Origin: Cupriavidus sp. P-10
Lineage (GTDB): Bacteria > Pseudomonadota > Gammaproteobacteria > Burkholderiales > Burkholderiaceae
Direction of reading: 5' to 3'
Assembly (NCBI RefSeq): GCF_003402535.2
Contig: NZ_AP025172.1
Location: forward strand, 1,116,001 to 1,180,000
Length of the DNA: 64,000 bases
This document shows positions 53,222 through 64,000 of this stretch, piece after piece. The notes beneath the pieces were generated by a model. The model ran no database searches and had not been told where the DNA came from. It saw only the letters and a list, made by a program, of their open reading frames with translations. A program made the translations under genes and the position numbers. Positions within the stretch are counted from its first letter, which is position 1; every line of letters starts with the position of its first letter.

Positions 53222-54046
53222 ATGGCCAACTCGTTTCCGCTCGACCAAATCCCCGACTTGCAGTTCGGCACACGACTTTCCGAGCAGTTGGCGCAAGCGC
53301 TCTCGGTAAGTATCCGTGATGGCCAGTTTCCGCCGGGGCAGCGCCTGCCAACCGAGAGCGCCCTCATGGAGCGCTTTGGCGTCAGCCGCACCGTGGTGCG
53401 AGAAGCCTTATCCCGGCTGAAGACACTTGGTTTGGTCGAGTCGCGCCAGGGGTCCGGGGCGTTCGTCAAGAACAGCGGAAAGCCGGCGCCCGAGCACTTG
53501 GTGCTGGCGCCGGATGGTTCGGTGAACGCTGTGATCCAGATGGTGGAGGTCCGCAGGGCATTGGAGGCCGAGTCTGCCGCGCTGGCCGCGGCGAGATGCT
53601 CACCAGAAGATCTCGAAAATATCAAGGCGACGATCCAGGCACTGGAAGAAGCGGTAGTTGCTGGGGGGGATGGCGTTGCGGAAGACGTCGCCTTCCACGC
53701 CGCCGTCGCCAAAGCAGCGTGCAACCCCTTCCTGTTGGCAACGCTGTCCTACCTGAATCACTTCCTGCTCGATGCCACCCGTGTGACGCGCGCCAACGAG
53801 GCCACTCGCGCTGACTTCGCGCAGCAGGTGCGCGATGAGCACGCCGCGATTGTGCGCGCGATCGAAAGCGGTGACGTTGTAGCCGCTCGCTTCGCCGCCG
53901 CGGCCCATATGGCCAACGCGGCAGAGCGCATTGGCCGCGCGGCGCCGGACTTCTGGGCTCAGCAAGGCCGCCAACTGGCGGAGCGCTTGCGCGCGGAGCT
54001 CGGTGCGCCCCAGGCGGTAATGGGGCTGGCAAAACCCGGGGACTGA
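53222..54046 (+). CDS. GntR-family (FadR subfamily) transcriptional regulator
   Basis: The 274-residue product has the GntR winged helix (about 20-80; LPTESALMERFGVSRTVVRE and LGLVESRQGSGAFV) and an FCD all-helical effector domain (about 100-240; VEVRRALEAESAALAAARCS, EDVAFHAAVAKAACNPFLL). The His and Asp residues typical of metal- or acid-binding FCD domains are present in part (DVAFH). The ATG at 53222 follows a likely operator; the longer upstream frame lacks GntR features. It is next to, and most likely controls, the C4 sugar-acid operon that starts at 54181. Confidence 0.9.
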   Translation: MANSFPLDQIPDLQFGTRLSEQLAQALSVSIRDGQFPPGQRLPTESALMERFGVSRTVVREALSRLKTLGLVESRQGSGAFVKNSGKPAPEHLVLAPDGSVNAVIQMVEVRRALEAESAALAAARCSPEDLENIKATIQALEEAVVAGGDGVAEDVAFHAAVAKAACNPFLLATLSYLNHFLLDATRVTRANEATRADFAQQVRDEHAAIVRAIESGDVVAARFAAAAHMANAAERIGRAAPDFWAQQGRQLAERLRAELGAPQAVMGLAKPGD

Positions 54047-54104
54047 GCTCGGGGGCTGAGCTCCGGGTTAATACTTATGTCAGAAGCGGATTCCTACGCG
54101 TAAA

Positions 54105-54117
54105 GTTGTCGTACAAC
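54105..54117 (+). promoter_or_regulatory. GntR-type operator candidate upstream of the sugar-acid operon
   Basis: GTTGTCGTACAAC is a perfect 13-bp palindrome with a 3-base centre, 63 bp upstream of the transporter gene. It closely matches the site in front of gntR. A related ATGACAACA follows at 54127. Binding by the adjacent GntR protein is inference. Confidence 0.62.
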
Positions 54118-54180
54118 ATGATTACATGACAACAACCGGTTGTATCGAGCCGGTTCTGTCGACGACAAAGGAGACCGCTC

Positions 54181-55503
54181 ATGACACCCACCGCCGCAGG
54201 AACCGGAGGCACAGCCTCGACCATCGCCGACGAAACCGAGCGTCGCGCCTACGCCAAGGTGTTCTGGCGCCTCGTTCCATTTCTGATGCTGTGCTACGTC
54301 ATCGCCTACCTCGACCGCGTGAACGTGGGCTTCGCCAAGCTGCAGATGGGCCAGGATCTAGGCTTCAGCGACACCGTGTTCGGCCTGGGGGCCGGCGTGT
54401 TCTTCCTCGGCTACTTCCTGTTCGAACTGCCAAGCAACCTGCTAATGCACAAGATCGGCGCGCGTATCTGGATCGCGCGGATCATGATCACTTGGGGCTT
54501 GCTGTCGGCTGCATTCGTCTTCGTCAAGACACCCGCCACCTTCTACATGATGCGTTTTCTCCTGGGGCTGGCCGAAGCCGGCTTTTACCCGGGCGTCATT
54601 CTTTACTTGACGTATTGGTACCCCGCCCATCGTCGGGCCAAGATCGTGGCGGTGTTCATGTCGGCTATTCCGGTCGCGGGGATCTTCGGCAACCCGCTGT
54701 CGGGCTGGATCATGGACGCGTTTCAAAACACCCATGGATTGGCCGGCTGGCAGTGGATGTTCCTGATCGAAGCCGTGCCGGCGCTGCTGGCGGGCATTGC
54801 CGTGATCTTCTTTCTGGACAATGGCATCAGCCAGGCCAAGTGGCTCAATGACACCGAGAAGCAGTTGCTCGCACGGGAAGTCGCAGCCGACGCCCAGCAC
54901 GGCAAGAAGGGCCCGCACTCCGTCTCGGAGGTCTTCAAGGACGGGCGCATCTGGGCCATGTGCCTGATCTACTTCGCGTTCGTGATGGGGCAGTACGGCC
55001 TCACCTTCTGGATGCCCACACTAGTCAAGGCGACCGGCATCAATGGCAACCTCAACATCGGCCTGCTCAGTGCGATCCCGTTCATCTGCGCCGTTGTCGC
55101 AATGAACCTGTGCGGCCGCAGCGCGGACGCCCGCCGTGAGCGGCGCTGGCACCTGATCGTGCCGGCCGCCATCGGCGCCATCGGCTTCACCGTGGCGGCG
55201 TCCTACACGCAAAACGTGGTCGTATCCATTGCATTCCTGTCGCTGGCGGCGGCGGGCGTGCTGACCTGCGCGCCACTGTTCTGGTCCCTGCCCACGGCAT
55301 TCCTTTCCGGTACCGCCGCAGCTGCGGGCATCGCCGTCATCAATTCGGTGGGCAACCTGGCGGGCTTCGCCAGCCCCTACCTGATCGGCTACCTGAAGGA
55401 CCTGACACACAGCACGCAGAGCGGCATGTACGTGCTCGCCGGCATGCTGATCCTCGGCGCGTTCCTGGTGTGGCGCACGCCGGCGCAGTTGGTCAACCGC
55501 TGA
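54181..55503 (+). CDS. MFS transporter, anion:cation symporter (ACS) family, sugar-acid type
   Basis: The 440-residue product has about 12 membrane helices. Its features are those of the ACS family (tartrate, glucarate, phthalate importers): FLMLCYVIAYLDRVNVGFAK near the N-terminus, FLGYFLFELPSNLLMHKIGA and RFLLGLAEAGFYPGVILYLT. It imports an organic anion with H+ or Na+ across the inner membrane. GGAG lies 9 bases upstream of the ATG. As the first gene after the GntR operator and before a threonate-type dehydrogenase, it is likely to import C4 sugar acids such as threonate or erythronate. Confidence 0.91.
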   Translation: MTPTAAGTGGTASTIADETERRAYAKVFWRLVPFLMLCYVIAYLDRVNVGFAKLQMGQDLGFSDTVFGLGAGVFFLGYFLFELPSNLLMHKIGARIWIARIMITWGLLSAAFVFVKTPATFYMMRFLLGLAEAGFYPGVILYLTYWYPAHRRAKIVAVFMSAIPVAGIFGNPLSGWIMDAFQNTHGLAGWQWMFLIEAVPALLAGIAVIFFLDNGISQAKWLNDTEKQLLAREVAADAQHGKKGPHSVSEVFKDGRIWAMCLIYFAFVMGQYGLTFWMPTLVKATGINGNLNIGLLSAIPFICAVVAMNLCGRSADARRERRWHLIVPAAIGAIGFTVAASYTQNVVVSIAFLSLAAAGVLTCAPLFWSLPTAFLSGTAAAAGIAVINSVGNLAGFASPYLIGYLKDLTHSTQSGMYVLAGMLILGAFLVWRTPAQLVNR

Positions 55504-55512
55504 TCGGTCATC

Positions 55513-55532
55513 GGGCCGCACACGAGCGGCCC
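55513..55532. other. Small hairpin between transporter and dehydrogenase
   Basis: GGGCCGC pairs perfectly with GCGGCCC around ACACGA in the 109-bp gap. It has no T-run and may act as an mRNA-stability or processing element that changes expression between transporter and enzymes. Confidence 0.35.
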
Positions 55533-55612
55533 AATCACGCACAAGCTCTTGTTCGAAAGGCCCGCGCCCTGCAGGGACGCCCTACGGCCACCAATTCTGG
55601 GAAACCTACACC

Positions 55613-56506
55613 ATGAGTGAAAACATCGGAGTGATCGGCCTGGGCGCCATGGGACTGGGCATGGCTCAGTCGCTGCGCCGCGCGGGCTACCGCGTGCACG
55701 TGTGCGACGTTCGCGCAGAGGCAGCCCAGGCCTTCGCCGCCGAGGGCGGCGTGGCCTGCGCGAATCCGGCCGAGTTGGCCGCGCAGTGCGAAACGGTGGT
55801 CAGCGTGGTGGTCAATGCCGCGCAGACCGAGGCCGTGCTGTTTGGTGAGCATGGCGCGGCCGCAGCACTGAAGCCCGGCAGCGTCTTTGTGATGTGCTCC
55901 ACTGTTGATCCCAACTGGTCGATTGCACTGGAACAGCGGCTGGCGGAGCGGGAGTTGCTCTACCTAGACGCGCCAATCTCTGGTGGCGCTGCCAAGGCCG
56001 CGTCAGGCCAGATGACGATGATGACCTCGGGCCGCCCGGCGGCGTACGCCAAGGTCGGCAAAGCGCTTGACATGATGGCCGCCAAGGTCTACCGGCTGGG
56101 CGATGCGGCCGGCAATGGTAGCAAGGTCAAAATCATCAACCAACTGCTGGCAGGCGTGCACATCGCCGCCGCCGCGGAGGCAATGGCGCTGGGCCTGCGC
56201 GAGGGCGTCGACGCGGCAGCTCTGTACGAGGTCATCACAAACAGCGCCGGCAATAGCTGGATGTTCGAGAACCGCATGGCGCATGTGCTTGCGGGCGACT
56301 ACACGCCGTTGTCGGCGGTGGACATCTTCGTCAAGGACCTCGGCCTGGTGCTCGACACCGCGCGCGCGACCAAGTTTCCGTTGCCGCTGTCCGCCACCGC
56401 GCACCAGATGTTCATGCAGGCGTCAACGGCCGGCCACGGCCGCGCGGACGACTCGGCGGTGATCAAGATCTTCCCCGGCATCACCCTGCCGGCGGCCGGG
56501 GCATGA
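55613..56506 (+). CDS. ltnD: 3-Hydroxyisobutyrate dehydrogenase-like L-threonate dehydrogenase
   Basis: The 297-residue product has the NAD-binding GVIGLGAMGLGMAQSLRRAG near the N-terminus, the family signature DAPISGGAAKAASGQMTMM (about 122-140) and the catalytic Lys in GNGSKVKIINQLLAG (about 174). It belongs to the beta-hydroxyacid dehydrogenase family; members in sugar-acid operons oxidise L-threonate (LtnD) to 2-oxo-tetronate. Its stop overlaps the start of a 43-codon frame by ATGA (56503-56506), and the C4 acid-sugar kinase follows. The exact substrate stereochemistry cannot be read from sequence. Confidence 0.86.
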   Translation: MSENIGVIGLGAMGLGMAQSLRRAGYRVHVCDVRAEAAQAFAAEGGVACANPAELAAQCETVVSVVVNAAQTEAVLFGEHGAAAALKPGSVFVMCSTVDPNWSIALEQRLAERELLYLDAPISGGAAKAASGQMTMMTSGRPAAYAKVGKALDMMAAKVYRLGDAAGNGSKVKIINQLLAGVHIAAAAEAMALGLREGVDAAALYEVITNSAGNSWMFENRMAHVLAGDYTPLSAVDIFVKDLGLVLDTARATKFPLPLSATAHQMFMQASTAGHGRADDSAVIKIFPGITLPAAGA

Positions 56507-56634
56507 ACGTGCCGGTGTCGTCCGACACCCCGACGATCCTGAACGCCCAGGGCCTCGTCAAATACCTCATCCGCGACCCTGTGCGCGAGAACGCGGCGGC
56601 CGCGCTGTGCCCGTTGCTGGAGACCCAACCATGA
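56503..56634 (+). CDS. Small ORF (43 codons) coupled between dehydrogenase and kinase
   Basis: The product reads MNVPVSSDTPTILNAQGLVK and continues for 23 further residues to a TGA. It overlaps the dehydrogenase stop (ATGA at 56503-56506) and the kinase start (ATGA at 56631-56634). The double overlap suggests it is translated, perhaps only to couple kinase translation. I know no family for it. It could also be the leftover of a larger gene deleted at this spot. Confidence 0.45.
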   Translation: MNVPVSSDTPTILNAQGLVKYLIRDPVRENAAAALCPLLETQP

Positions 56635-57933
56635 TCCGCCCACTGCTCGGCTGCATTGCCGATGATTTCACCGGCGCCACCGACCTGGCCAACAATCTTG
56701 TGCGCAGCGGCATGCGCACAGTGCAGACCATCGGCGTGCCCGAGGACGATACGCGCCCGATCACGGCGGACGCCATCGTGGTCGCGCTCAAGTCGCGCAC
56801 TGTCGCGCCTGCCGATGCGGTGGCGCAATCGCTCGCGGCCGTGCGCTGGTTGCGTGCACAAGGCGTGCAACAGATTTACTTCAAGTATTGCTCGACATTC
56901 GACTCGACCGCCGAGGGCAACATCGGTCCGGTTACCGATGCACTGCTTGACGCACTGCACGGCCCGGACCAGGGCTTCACCATCGCCTGTCCCGCCTTCC
57001 CCGAGAACCAGCGTACGGTGTTCCGGGGCCATCTGTTCGTTGGCGACCAACTGCTCAGCGACAGCGGCATGCGCAAGCACCCGCTGACACCGATGACCGA
57101 CGCCAACCTCGTGCGCGTGCTGCAGCAGCAGACCCGGCGCAAGGTGGGCCTTGTCCCGTATGACGTTGTGGCGCGGGGCCCCCCAGGCGGTGCGAGAACG
57201 CTTCGCGGCGCTGCAGGCCGAGGCCGTTCAGATCGCAGTGATCGATGCGATCTCGAACGACGACCTGATGCGTATCGGCCCGGCGCTGGCAGGTATGCCC
57301 CTTGTCACCGCCGGCTCGGGCATCGCTATTGGCTTGCCCCGGAATTGGCAAGCGAGCGGTGCACTGCCCGAAGGTGCGAAGGCCGATGCCCTGCCTCCTG
57401 CCTCGGGCGTTCAGGCGGTGGTATCCGGCAGTTGCTCGCCAGCAACCAACGCCCAGGTCTTGCACTTCAGGCATGCCGGGCGACCGAGCTTCGCCATCGA
57501 CCCGCTGGCGATTGCTGGCGGCGACGATGTGGTCGGCCAAGCCCTGGCGTGGGCTGGCCCGCGACTGGCCGATGGCCCGGTGTTGGTCTACGCCACCGCC
57601 GACCCGGCCGCCGTCCAGCTAGTGCAATCGCGGCTCGGTGTCGCGCGGGCTGGCGAGATGGTCGAGCGAACGCTATCGCAGATCGCCGTTGGCTTGGTTG
57701 AGCGTGACGTGCGCCAGCTGGTAGTGGCTGGTGGCGAGACCTCGGGGGCGGTGGTCCAGGCACTGGGTGTGCGGCAGATGACGATCGGGCCACAGATCGA
57801 CCCGGGGGTGCCGTGGACGAGCGTGCAGTCGGCTGCCTGCAGCGGCGAAACACTGCATGTCGCACTCAAATCCGGCAACTTCGGCACCGAGGACTTCTTC
57901 ACCAAGGCATTCGATCAACTGGAGGCGGCATGA
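56631..57933 (+). pseudogene. Four-carbon acid-sugar kinase (DUF1537 family), frameshifted as read
   Basis: The N-terminal part (GCIADDFTGATDLANNLVRS, the D-D-x-T-G-A-x-D motif; YFKYCSTFDSTAEGNIG) and the C-terminal part (GGETSGAVVQALGV; LKSGNFGTEDFF) together make a normal 433-residue kinase of the OtnK/LtnK/DtnK type, which phosphorylates 2- or 3-oxo-tetronates at C4. The frame changes at the run GGGGCCCCCC (57177-57186); with one C fewer the reading continues VARGPQAVRERFAALQ. Either a sequencing error or a true one-base insertion explains this. The ATG overlaps the small ORF stop. If the shift is real, the kinase is inactive. Confidence 0.82.
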
Positions 57934-58007
57934 CCAGTGCGGCCGCACGCCCTCGCACCTGCCGGAGTTGTGTCAATCAACCCTCCCCCACCGGGAACGA
58001 TAAATGA
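57930..58007 (+). CDS. Small ORF (25 codons) coupled between kinase and triosephosphate isomerase
   Basis: The product starts MTSAAARPRTCRSCVNQPSP and ends after five more residues. It overlaps the kinase stop (ATGA at 57930-57933) and the isomerase start (ATGA at 58004-58007). It may only couple translation, or mark where a decarboxylase gene was deleted. It has no recognisable family. Confidence 0.35.
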   Translation: MTSAAARPRTCRSCVNQPSPTGNDK

Positions 58008-58759
58008 GAAGAACACCTTTGATCGTTGGCAACTGGAAGATGCACGGTTCCCGGGCCTCGGCCCATGAGCTGGTGTCTGAGATCAAGGACGCACTGAGTG
58101 TGGCTTCGCCCGGCGAGGTCGCGCTGTGTGTGCCCTTCCCCTTCCTTGAGCAAGTCCAACACCTCCTCCAGGGTTCCGCGATCGCCTGGGGAGCGCAATC
58201 GGTCAGCGAGCATCGAAGCGGTGCGTACACCGGTGAGGTGTCGGCCAGCATGCTGCAAGATTTCGGCTGCACCGTCGTGATCGTCGGTCATTCCGAGCGA
58301 CGCACGGCGCACCACGAGACCGATCACATCGTCGGGCTCAAGGCTGTGGCGGCGCTGGAGGCCGGACTGACGCCCATTGTCTGTCTCGGAGAAACGCTGG
58401 CAGAACGCGAAACGGGACAGACCGAGGCCATCGTGCTGCGCCAGCTCGACGCGCTGATGTCTCACGTGAGCGCGGACCATCTGCCGAACTGCGTCATCGC
58501 CTATGAGCCGCTCTGGGCGATTGGCACCGGACAGACAGCTACGGCGCAACAGGCGGCGCAGGTTCATGCGCTGATTCGACAGCAGCTCGCCGGGGTCGAC
58601 GGGGAAGCCGCGCAGCGAACGCGTGTCCTGTACGGCGGCAGCGTCAAGCCGGCGAGTGCAGCCGAGCTTTTTGCACAACCCGACATCGACGGTGGCTTGA
58701 TTGGTGGTGCTTCGCTCGTTGCGTCGGACTTCCTCGCCATCGTTGGGGCAGCCGGCTGA
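58004..58759 (+). CDS. tpiA: Triosephosphate isomerase
   Basis: The 251-residue product has all catalytic residues of TIM: VGNWKMHG with Asn and Lys near 10-12, the electrophilic His in IVGHSERRTAHHE (about 94) and the base Glu in AYEPLWAIGTG (about 167), followed by the phosphate-gripping loop. YGGSVKPASAAELF is also present. It interconverts DHAP and glyceraldehyde-3-phosphate. It sits right after the C4 acid-sugar kinase: DHAP is the product expected of 3-oxo-tetronate-4-phosphate decarboxylation, so the isomerase would link that route to GapN. A core-metabolism copy probably exists elsewhere. Confidence 0.95.
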   Translation: MRRTPLIVGNWKMHGSRASAHELVSEIKDALSVASPGEVALCVPFPFLEQVQHLLQGSAIAWGAQSVSEHRSGAYTGEVSASMLQDFGCTVVIVGHSERRTAHHETDHIVGLKAVAALEAGLTPIVCLGETLAERETGQTEAIVLRQLDALMSHVSADHLPNCVIAYEPLWAIGTGQTATAQQAAQVHALIRQQLAGVDGEAAQRTRVLYGGSVKPASAAELFAQPDIDGGLIGGASLVASDFLAIVGAAG

Positions 58760-58782
58760 TCGGCATAGACACGGAGACTGAA

Positions 58783-60411
58783 ATGATTGATAACCATAGC
58801 CTCAAACGGCATTTCCCGGCCGCTGGGACGATACCGGATGAATACCGCCTGGCAGCCGAAATCCACCAACGTACTTATCTGGTCAACGGACAGATGGAGA
58901 CGTGGGACGGCCCCTGCAAAGATGCCCTGTCGCCGGTGTGCACGACGCTGGCCGACGGCACCGTGCAGCAGGTCACGATCGGCAGCTACCCGGTGATGGG
59001 CGAGGCGCAGAGCGACGCCGCACTGGACGCCGCGGTGGCAGCCTATGACAGCGGTCGGGGCGCCTGGCCAACGATGACGGTGGCTGACCGCATCGCCTGC
59101 ATGCAGAAGTTCGTGAAAGGCATGGTCGAGCGCCGGCAGACAATCGTGAGCCTGATCATGTGGGAAATCGGGAAGAGCCTCGCCGACTCCCGTAAAGAAT
59201 TCGACCGCACCGTTGAGTACATCCAGGCCACCATCGAGGCCCTGAAGGAAATGGATAACGGCCACTCGCGATTCACGGTGGTCGAGGGAACCATTGGCCA
59301 GGTCCGCCGCACTCCGCTTGGCGTAGTGCTGTGCATGGGGCCATACAACTATCCGCTCAACGAGACCTTCTGTACGCTGATTCCTGCGCTGCTGATGGGT
59401 AACACGGTGATCCTCAAGCCGCCGCAGTATGGCACCCTGCTGTTCGAGCCGCTGCTCGAGGTCTTCCGCGACGCGTTTCCGCCGGGCGTAGTCAACACCA
59501 TCTATGCACCCGGCGAGCTGGTGGTGCCGCGGATGCTGGCCTCGGGCAAGGTCAACGTACTGGCACTGATCGGCTCGAGCCGCGTGGCCGACCATCTAAA
59601 GAAGCAGCACCCCAAATCCCACCGGCTGCGCGCGGTGCTGGGGTTAGATGCGAAGAATGCGGCCATCGTGCTACCGGATGCTGACCTGGGCCTCGCAGTC
59701 AAGGAATGTCTGCTCGGCGCGCTTTCCTTCAACGGCCAACGCTGCACCGCCCTCAAGATGCTGATCGTGCACCGATCGGTGGTCGACGCCTTCCTTGACC
59801 GCTTCGCGGCCGAACTGGCGCGGCTCAAGATAGGCATGCCATGGGAGAACGGCGTGCAGATCACGCCGCTGCCTGGTCCGCATCGCACCGCATATATGAC
59901 GGAAGCGATCGAGGACGCAAGGTCCAAGGGCGCGCGCGTCATCAACGACGGCGGCGGCGCCATCTGCAGCACGTTGTTCTATCCGGCCGTGGTCTACCCG
60001 GTGAGCGAGGGGATGAAGCTGTACCGCGAGGAGCAGTTCGGCCCGGTGGTCCCGGTGATGGCCTTCGACGAGGTGGAAGAAGCGCTCGACTACGTGATTA
60101 CCTCAGACCACGGGCAACAGGTGAGCATCTTCGGCACCGACGCCCAGCAGATCGGCGCACTGGTGGATCCGCTGGTCAACCAGGTCTGCCGCGTGAACCT
60201 CAATTGCCAGTGCCAACGCGGGCCCGACGTGTTCCCCTTTGCCGGCCGTAAGGATTCGGCCGAAGGCACGCTGTCGGTCAGCGACGCGCTGCGCGCGTTC
60301 TCGATCCGGTCGATGGTCGCCACCAAGCAGACCGAGCCTAACAAAGAACTGCTAAATACCATCGTGCGCGATCACCAATCCAAGTTCATCAACACGGGCT
60401 TTATCCTGTGA
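58783..60411 (+). CDS. gapN: Non-phosphorylating NADP-dependent glyceraldehyde-3-phosphate dehydrogenase (GapN)
   Basis: The 542-residue product is an aldehyde dehydrogenase with the general base Glu region (VLGLDAKNAAIVLPDADLG), the catalytic Cys in FNGQRCTALKMLIVH and the GapN-type C-terminus (RGPDVFPFAGRKDSAEGTLS). It oxidises glyceraldehyde-3-phosphate directly to 3-phosphoglycerate with NADP+, bypassing GapA and Pgk, without ATP gain. It is longer than most by about 50 N-terminal residues. It is 23 bp from tpiA, and pyk, eno and gpmA follow; no pgk is in the operon, which fits a GapN-type bypass. Confidence 0.92.
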   Translation: MIDNHSLKRHFPAAGTIPDEYRLAAEIHQRTYLVNGQMETWDGPCKDALSPVCTTLADGTVQQVTIGSYPVMGEAQSDAALDAAVAAYDSGRGAWPTMTVADRIACMQKFVKGMVERRQTIVSLIMWEIGKSLADSRKEFDRTVEYIQATIEALKEMDNGHSRFTVVEGTIGQVRRTPLGVVLCMGPYNYPLNETFCTLIPALLMGNTVILKPPQYGTLLFEPLLEVFRDAFPPGVVNTIYAPGELVVPRMLASGKVNVLALIGSSRVADHLKKQHPKSHRLRAVLGLDAKNAAIVLPDADLGLAVKECLLGALSFNGQRCTALKMLIVHRSVVDAFLDRFAAELARLKIGMPWENGVQITPLPGPHRTAYMTEAIEDARSKGARVINDGGGAICSTLFYPAVVYPVSEGMKLYREEQFGPVVPVMAFDEVEEALDYVITSDHGQQVSIFGTDAQQIGALVDPLVNQVCRVNLNCQCQRGPDVFPFAGRKDSAEGTLSVSDALRAFSIRSMVATKQTEPNKELLNTIVRDHQSKFINTGFIL

Positions 60412-60422
60412 GCGGAGTCGAC

Positions 60423-63140
<2,718 letters not shown>

Positions 63141-63141
<1 letters not shown>

Positions 63142-63890
63142 TGTCCACCATTGTCCTGCTACGCCACGGCGAGTCCATCTGGAACCAGGAGAACCGATTC
63201 ACGGGTTGGGCCGACGTGGGCTTGACCGAGCAAGGGCTGGCCGAGGCGCGGGCGGCCGGCCAGCAGCTGCGCAGCGAAGGCTTCGAGTTCGATGTCGCCT
63301 TCACGTCCATGCTCAAACGTGCCAACAAGACGTTGTGGACGGTGCTGGAAGAGATGAACAGGATGTGGATCCCGGTGCACCACTCGTGGCGGCTGAACGA
63401 GCGCCACTACGGGGCGCTGCAAGGCCTGAACAAGGCGGAAACCGCTGCGAAGCACGGCGAGGCCCAGGTCAAGGTCTGGCGCCGCGCCTACGACATCGCT
63501 CCGCCGCCGCTGCCCGATGACGACCCGCGCATCGGCGCCGACGATCCACGCTATGCCGGCATCGAGCCCGGCGCGCTGCCGAAGACCGAATGCCTCAAGG
63601 ACACGGTGGCGCGCTTCCTGCCCTACTGGCATTTGACCATCGCGCCAGCGGTGCGGTCGGGCAAGCGGGTGATCATTGTCGCCCACGGCAACAGTCTTCG
63701 CGCCCTGGTGAAGTACCTCGACGACATCTCCGACGAGGACATCGTCGAGGTGAACATTCCGACCGGGCAGCCATTGGTTTACGAGTTGGACGACGAGCTC
63801 AAGGGCCGCAGTCGCCGGTATCTGGGTGACGCCGCCGAGATCGAAGCAGCCATGCAGAGAGTGGCCAGGCAAGGCTCCGCGGAGCGGTAG
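63141..63890 (+). CDS. gpmA: 2,3-Bisphosphoglycerate-dependent phosphoglycerate mutase
   Basis: The 249-residue product is GpmA: the catalytic [20 protein letters not shown] (phospho-His near 9), [20 protein letters not shown] and the second His in [14 protein letters not shown]. It interconverts 3- and 2-phosphoglycerate, using 2,3-bisphosphoglycerate. Its ATG overlaps the enolase stop (TGATG). It completes the triose-phosphate-to-pyruvate set of the operon: Tpi, GapN, GpmA, Eno, Pyk. The 110 bases after the stop to the right edge hold no clear gene. Confidence 0.95.
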
Positions 63891-64000
63891 ATCTGGCATC
63901 TCACCATCCCCGTAGCGGGGGCAGTACCCGTGCGACGACGGGAGGTCGCCGGTGGCGTGGAAACGTATTGCGCGCTGCCGGCGGTGACCTCGTGCAGGTG

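Overview
The window looks like a Burkholderiales chromosome or megaplasmid segment, most likely Cupriavidus or a close relative. The reasons are high GC, catabolic gene clusters, four orphan Bug/TctC-type periplasmic binding proteins, many LysR-type regulators, a Gram-negative porin and meta-cleavage genes. These come from reading protein families by eye; no database search was possible. I saw no tRNA, rRNA or CRISPR array.

Region 1 (1-9.7 kb) holds small carboxylate and aldolase clusters: a partial DapA-family gene with a divergent LysR regulator, an XRE-cupin regulator divergent from a Bug protein and a class II aldolase, a decayed tyrosine recombinase and an aldehyde dehydrogenase remnant, then AraC, Bug and NIPSNAP genes. 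Region 2 (9.1-30.5 kb) is the most interesting part. A LacI-type regulator (15564-16622) sits among seven near-identical 14-bp palindromes, consensus TGCTAACGTTAGCA. They lie on promoters for a porin, lacI, an MFS-FAH-hydroxyacid dehydrogenase-kinase operon, an extradiol dioxygenase operon, a cupin-enolase paralogue-FMN reductase operon and a second FAH gene. One perfect copy lies upstream of ppc. The enzymes suggest, by inference only, a route from a ring-derived or C3 hydroxy acid through a phosphorylated intermediate to PEP, with an enolase paralogue whose active site is altered.

Region 3 (30.8-37 kb) carries an exported alpha/beta hydrolase, an exported metallo-beta-lactamase-fold hydrolase and a 1140-residue cyclase-AAA-TPR signalling protein. 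Region 4 (37.2-43.9 kb) is a hydroxy-acid cluster (SDR, Bug, D-2-hydroxyacid dehydrogenase, RraA-like aldolase) divergent from a TrmB-type regulator, followed by GlcG-like and Bug genes. Region 5 (44-52.5 kb) has two LysR genes and a tightly overlapped lower meta-cleavage operon (tautomerase, hydratase, decarboxylase, acylating aldehyde dehydrogenase, aldolase), then a terminator and a two-subunit molybdenum hydroxylase.

Region 6 (53.2-63.9 kb) is a GntR-controlled C4 sugar-acid operon: ACS-family transporter, threonate-type dehydrogenase and four-carbon acid-sugar kinase, followed without a break by triosephosphate isomerase, non-phosphorylating GapN, pyruvate kinase, enolase and phosphoglycerate mutase. 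It reads as a private route from DHAP to pyruvate. The kinase and the enolase each carry a single-base frameshift at a G or C run, which may be sequencing error or real decay.
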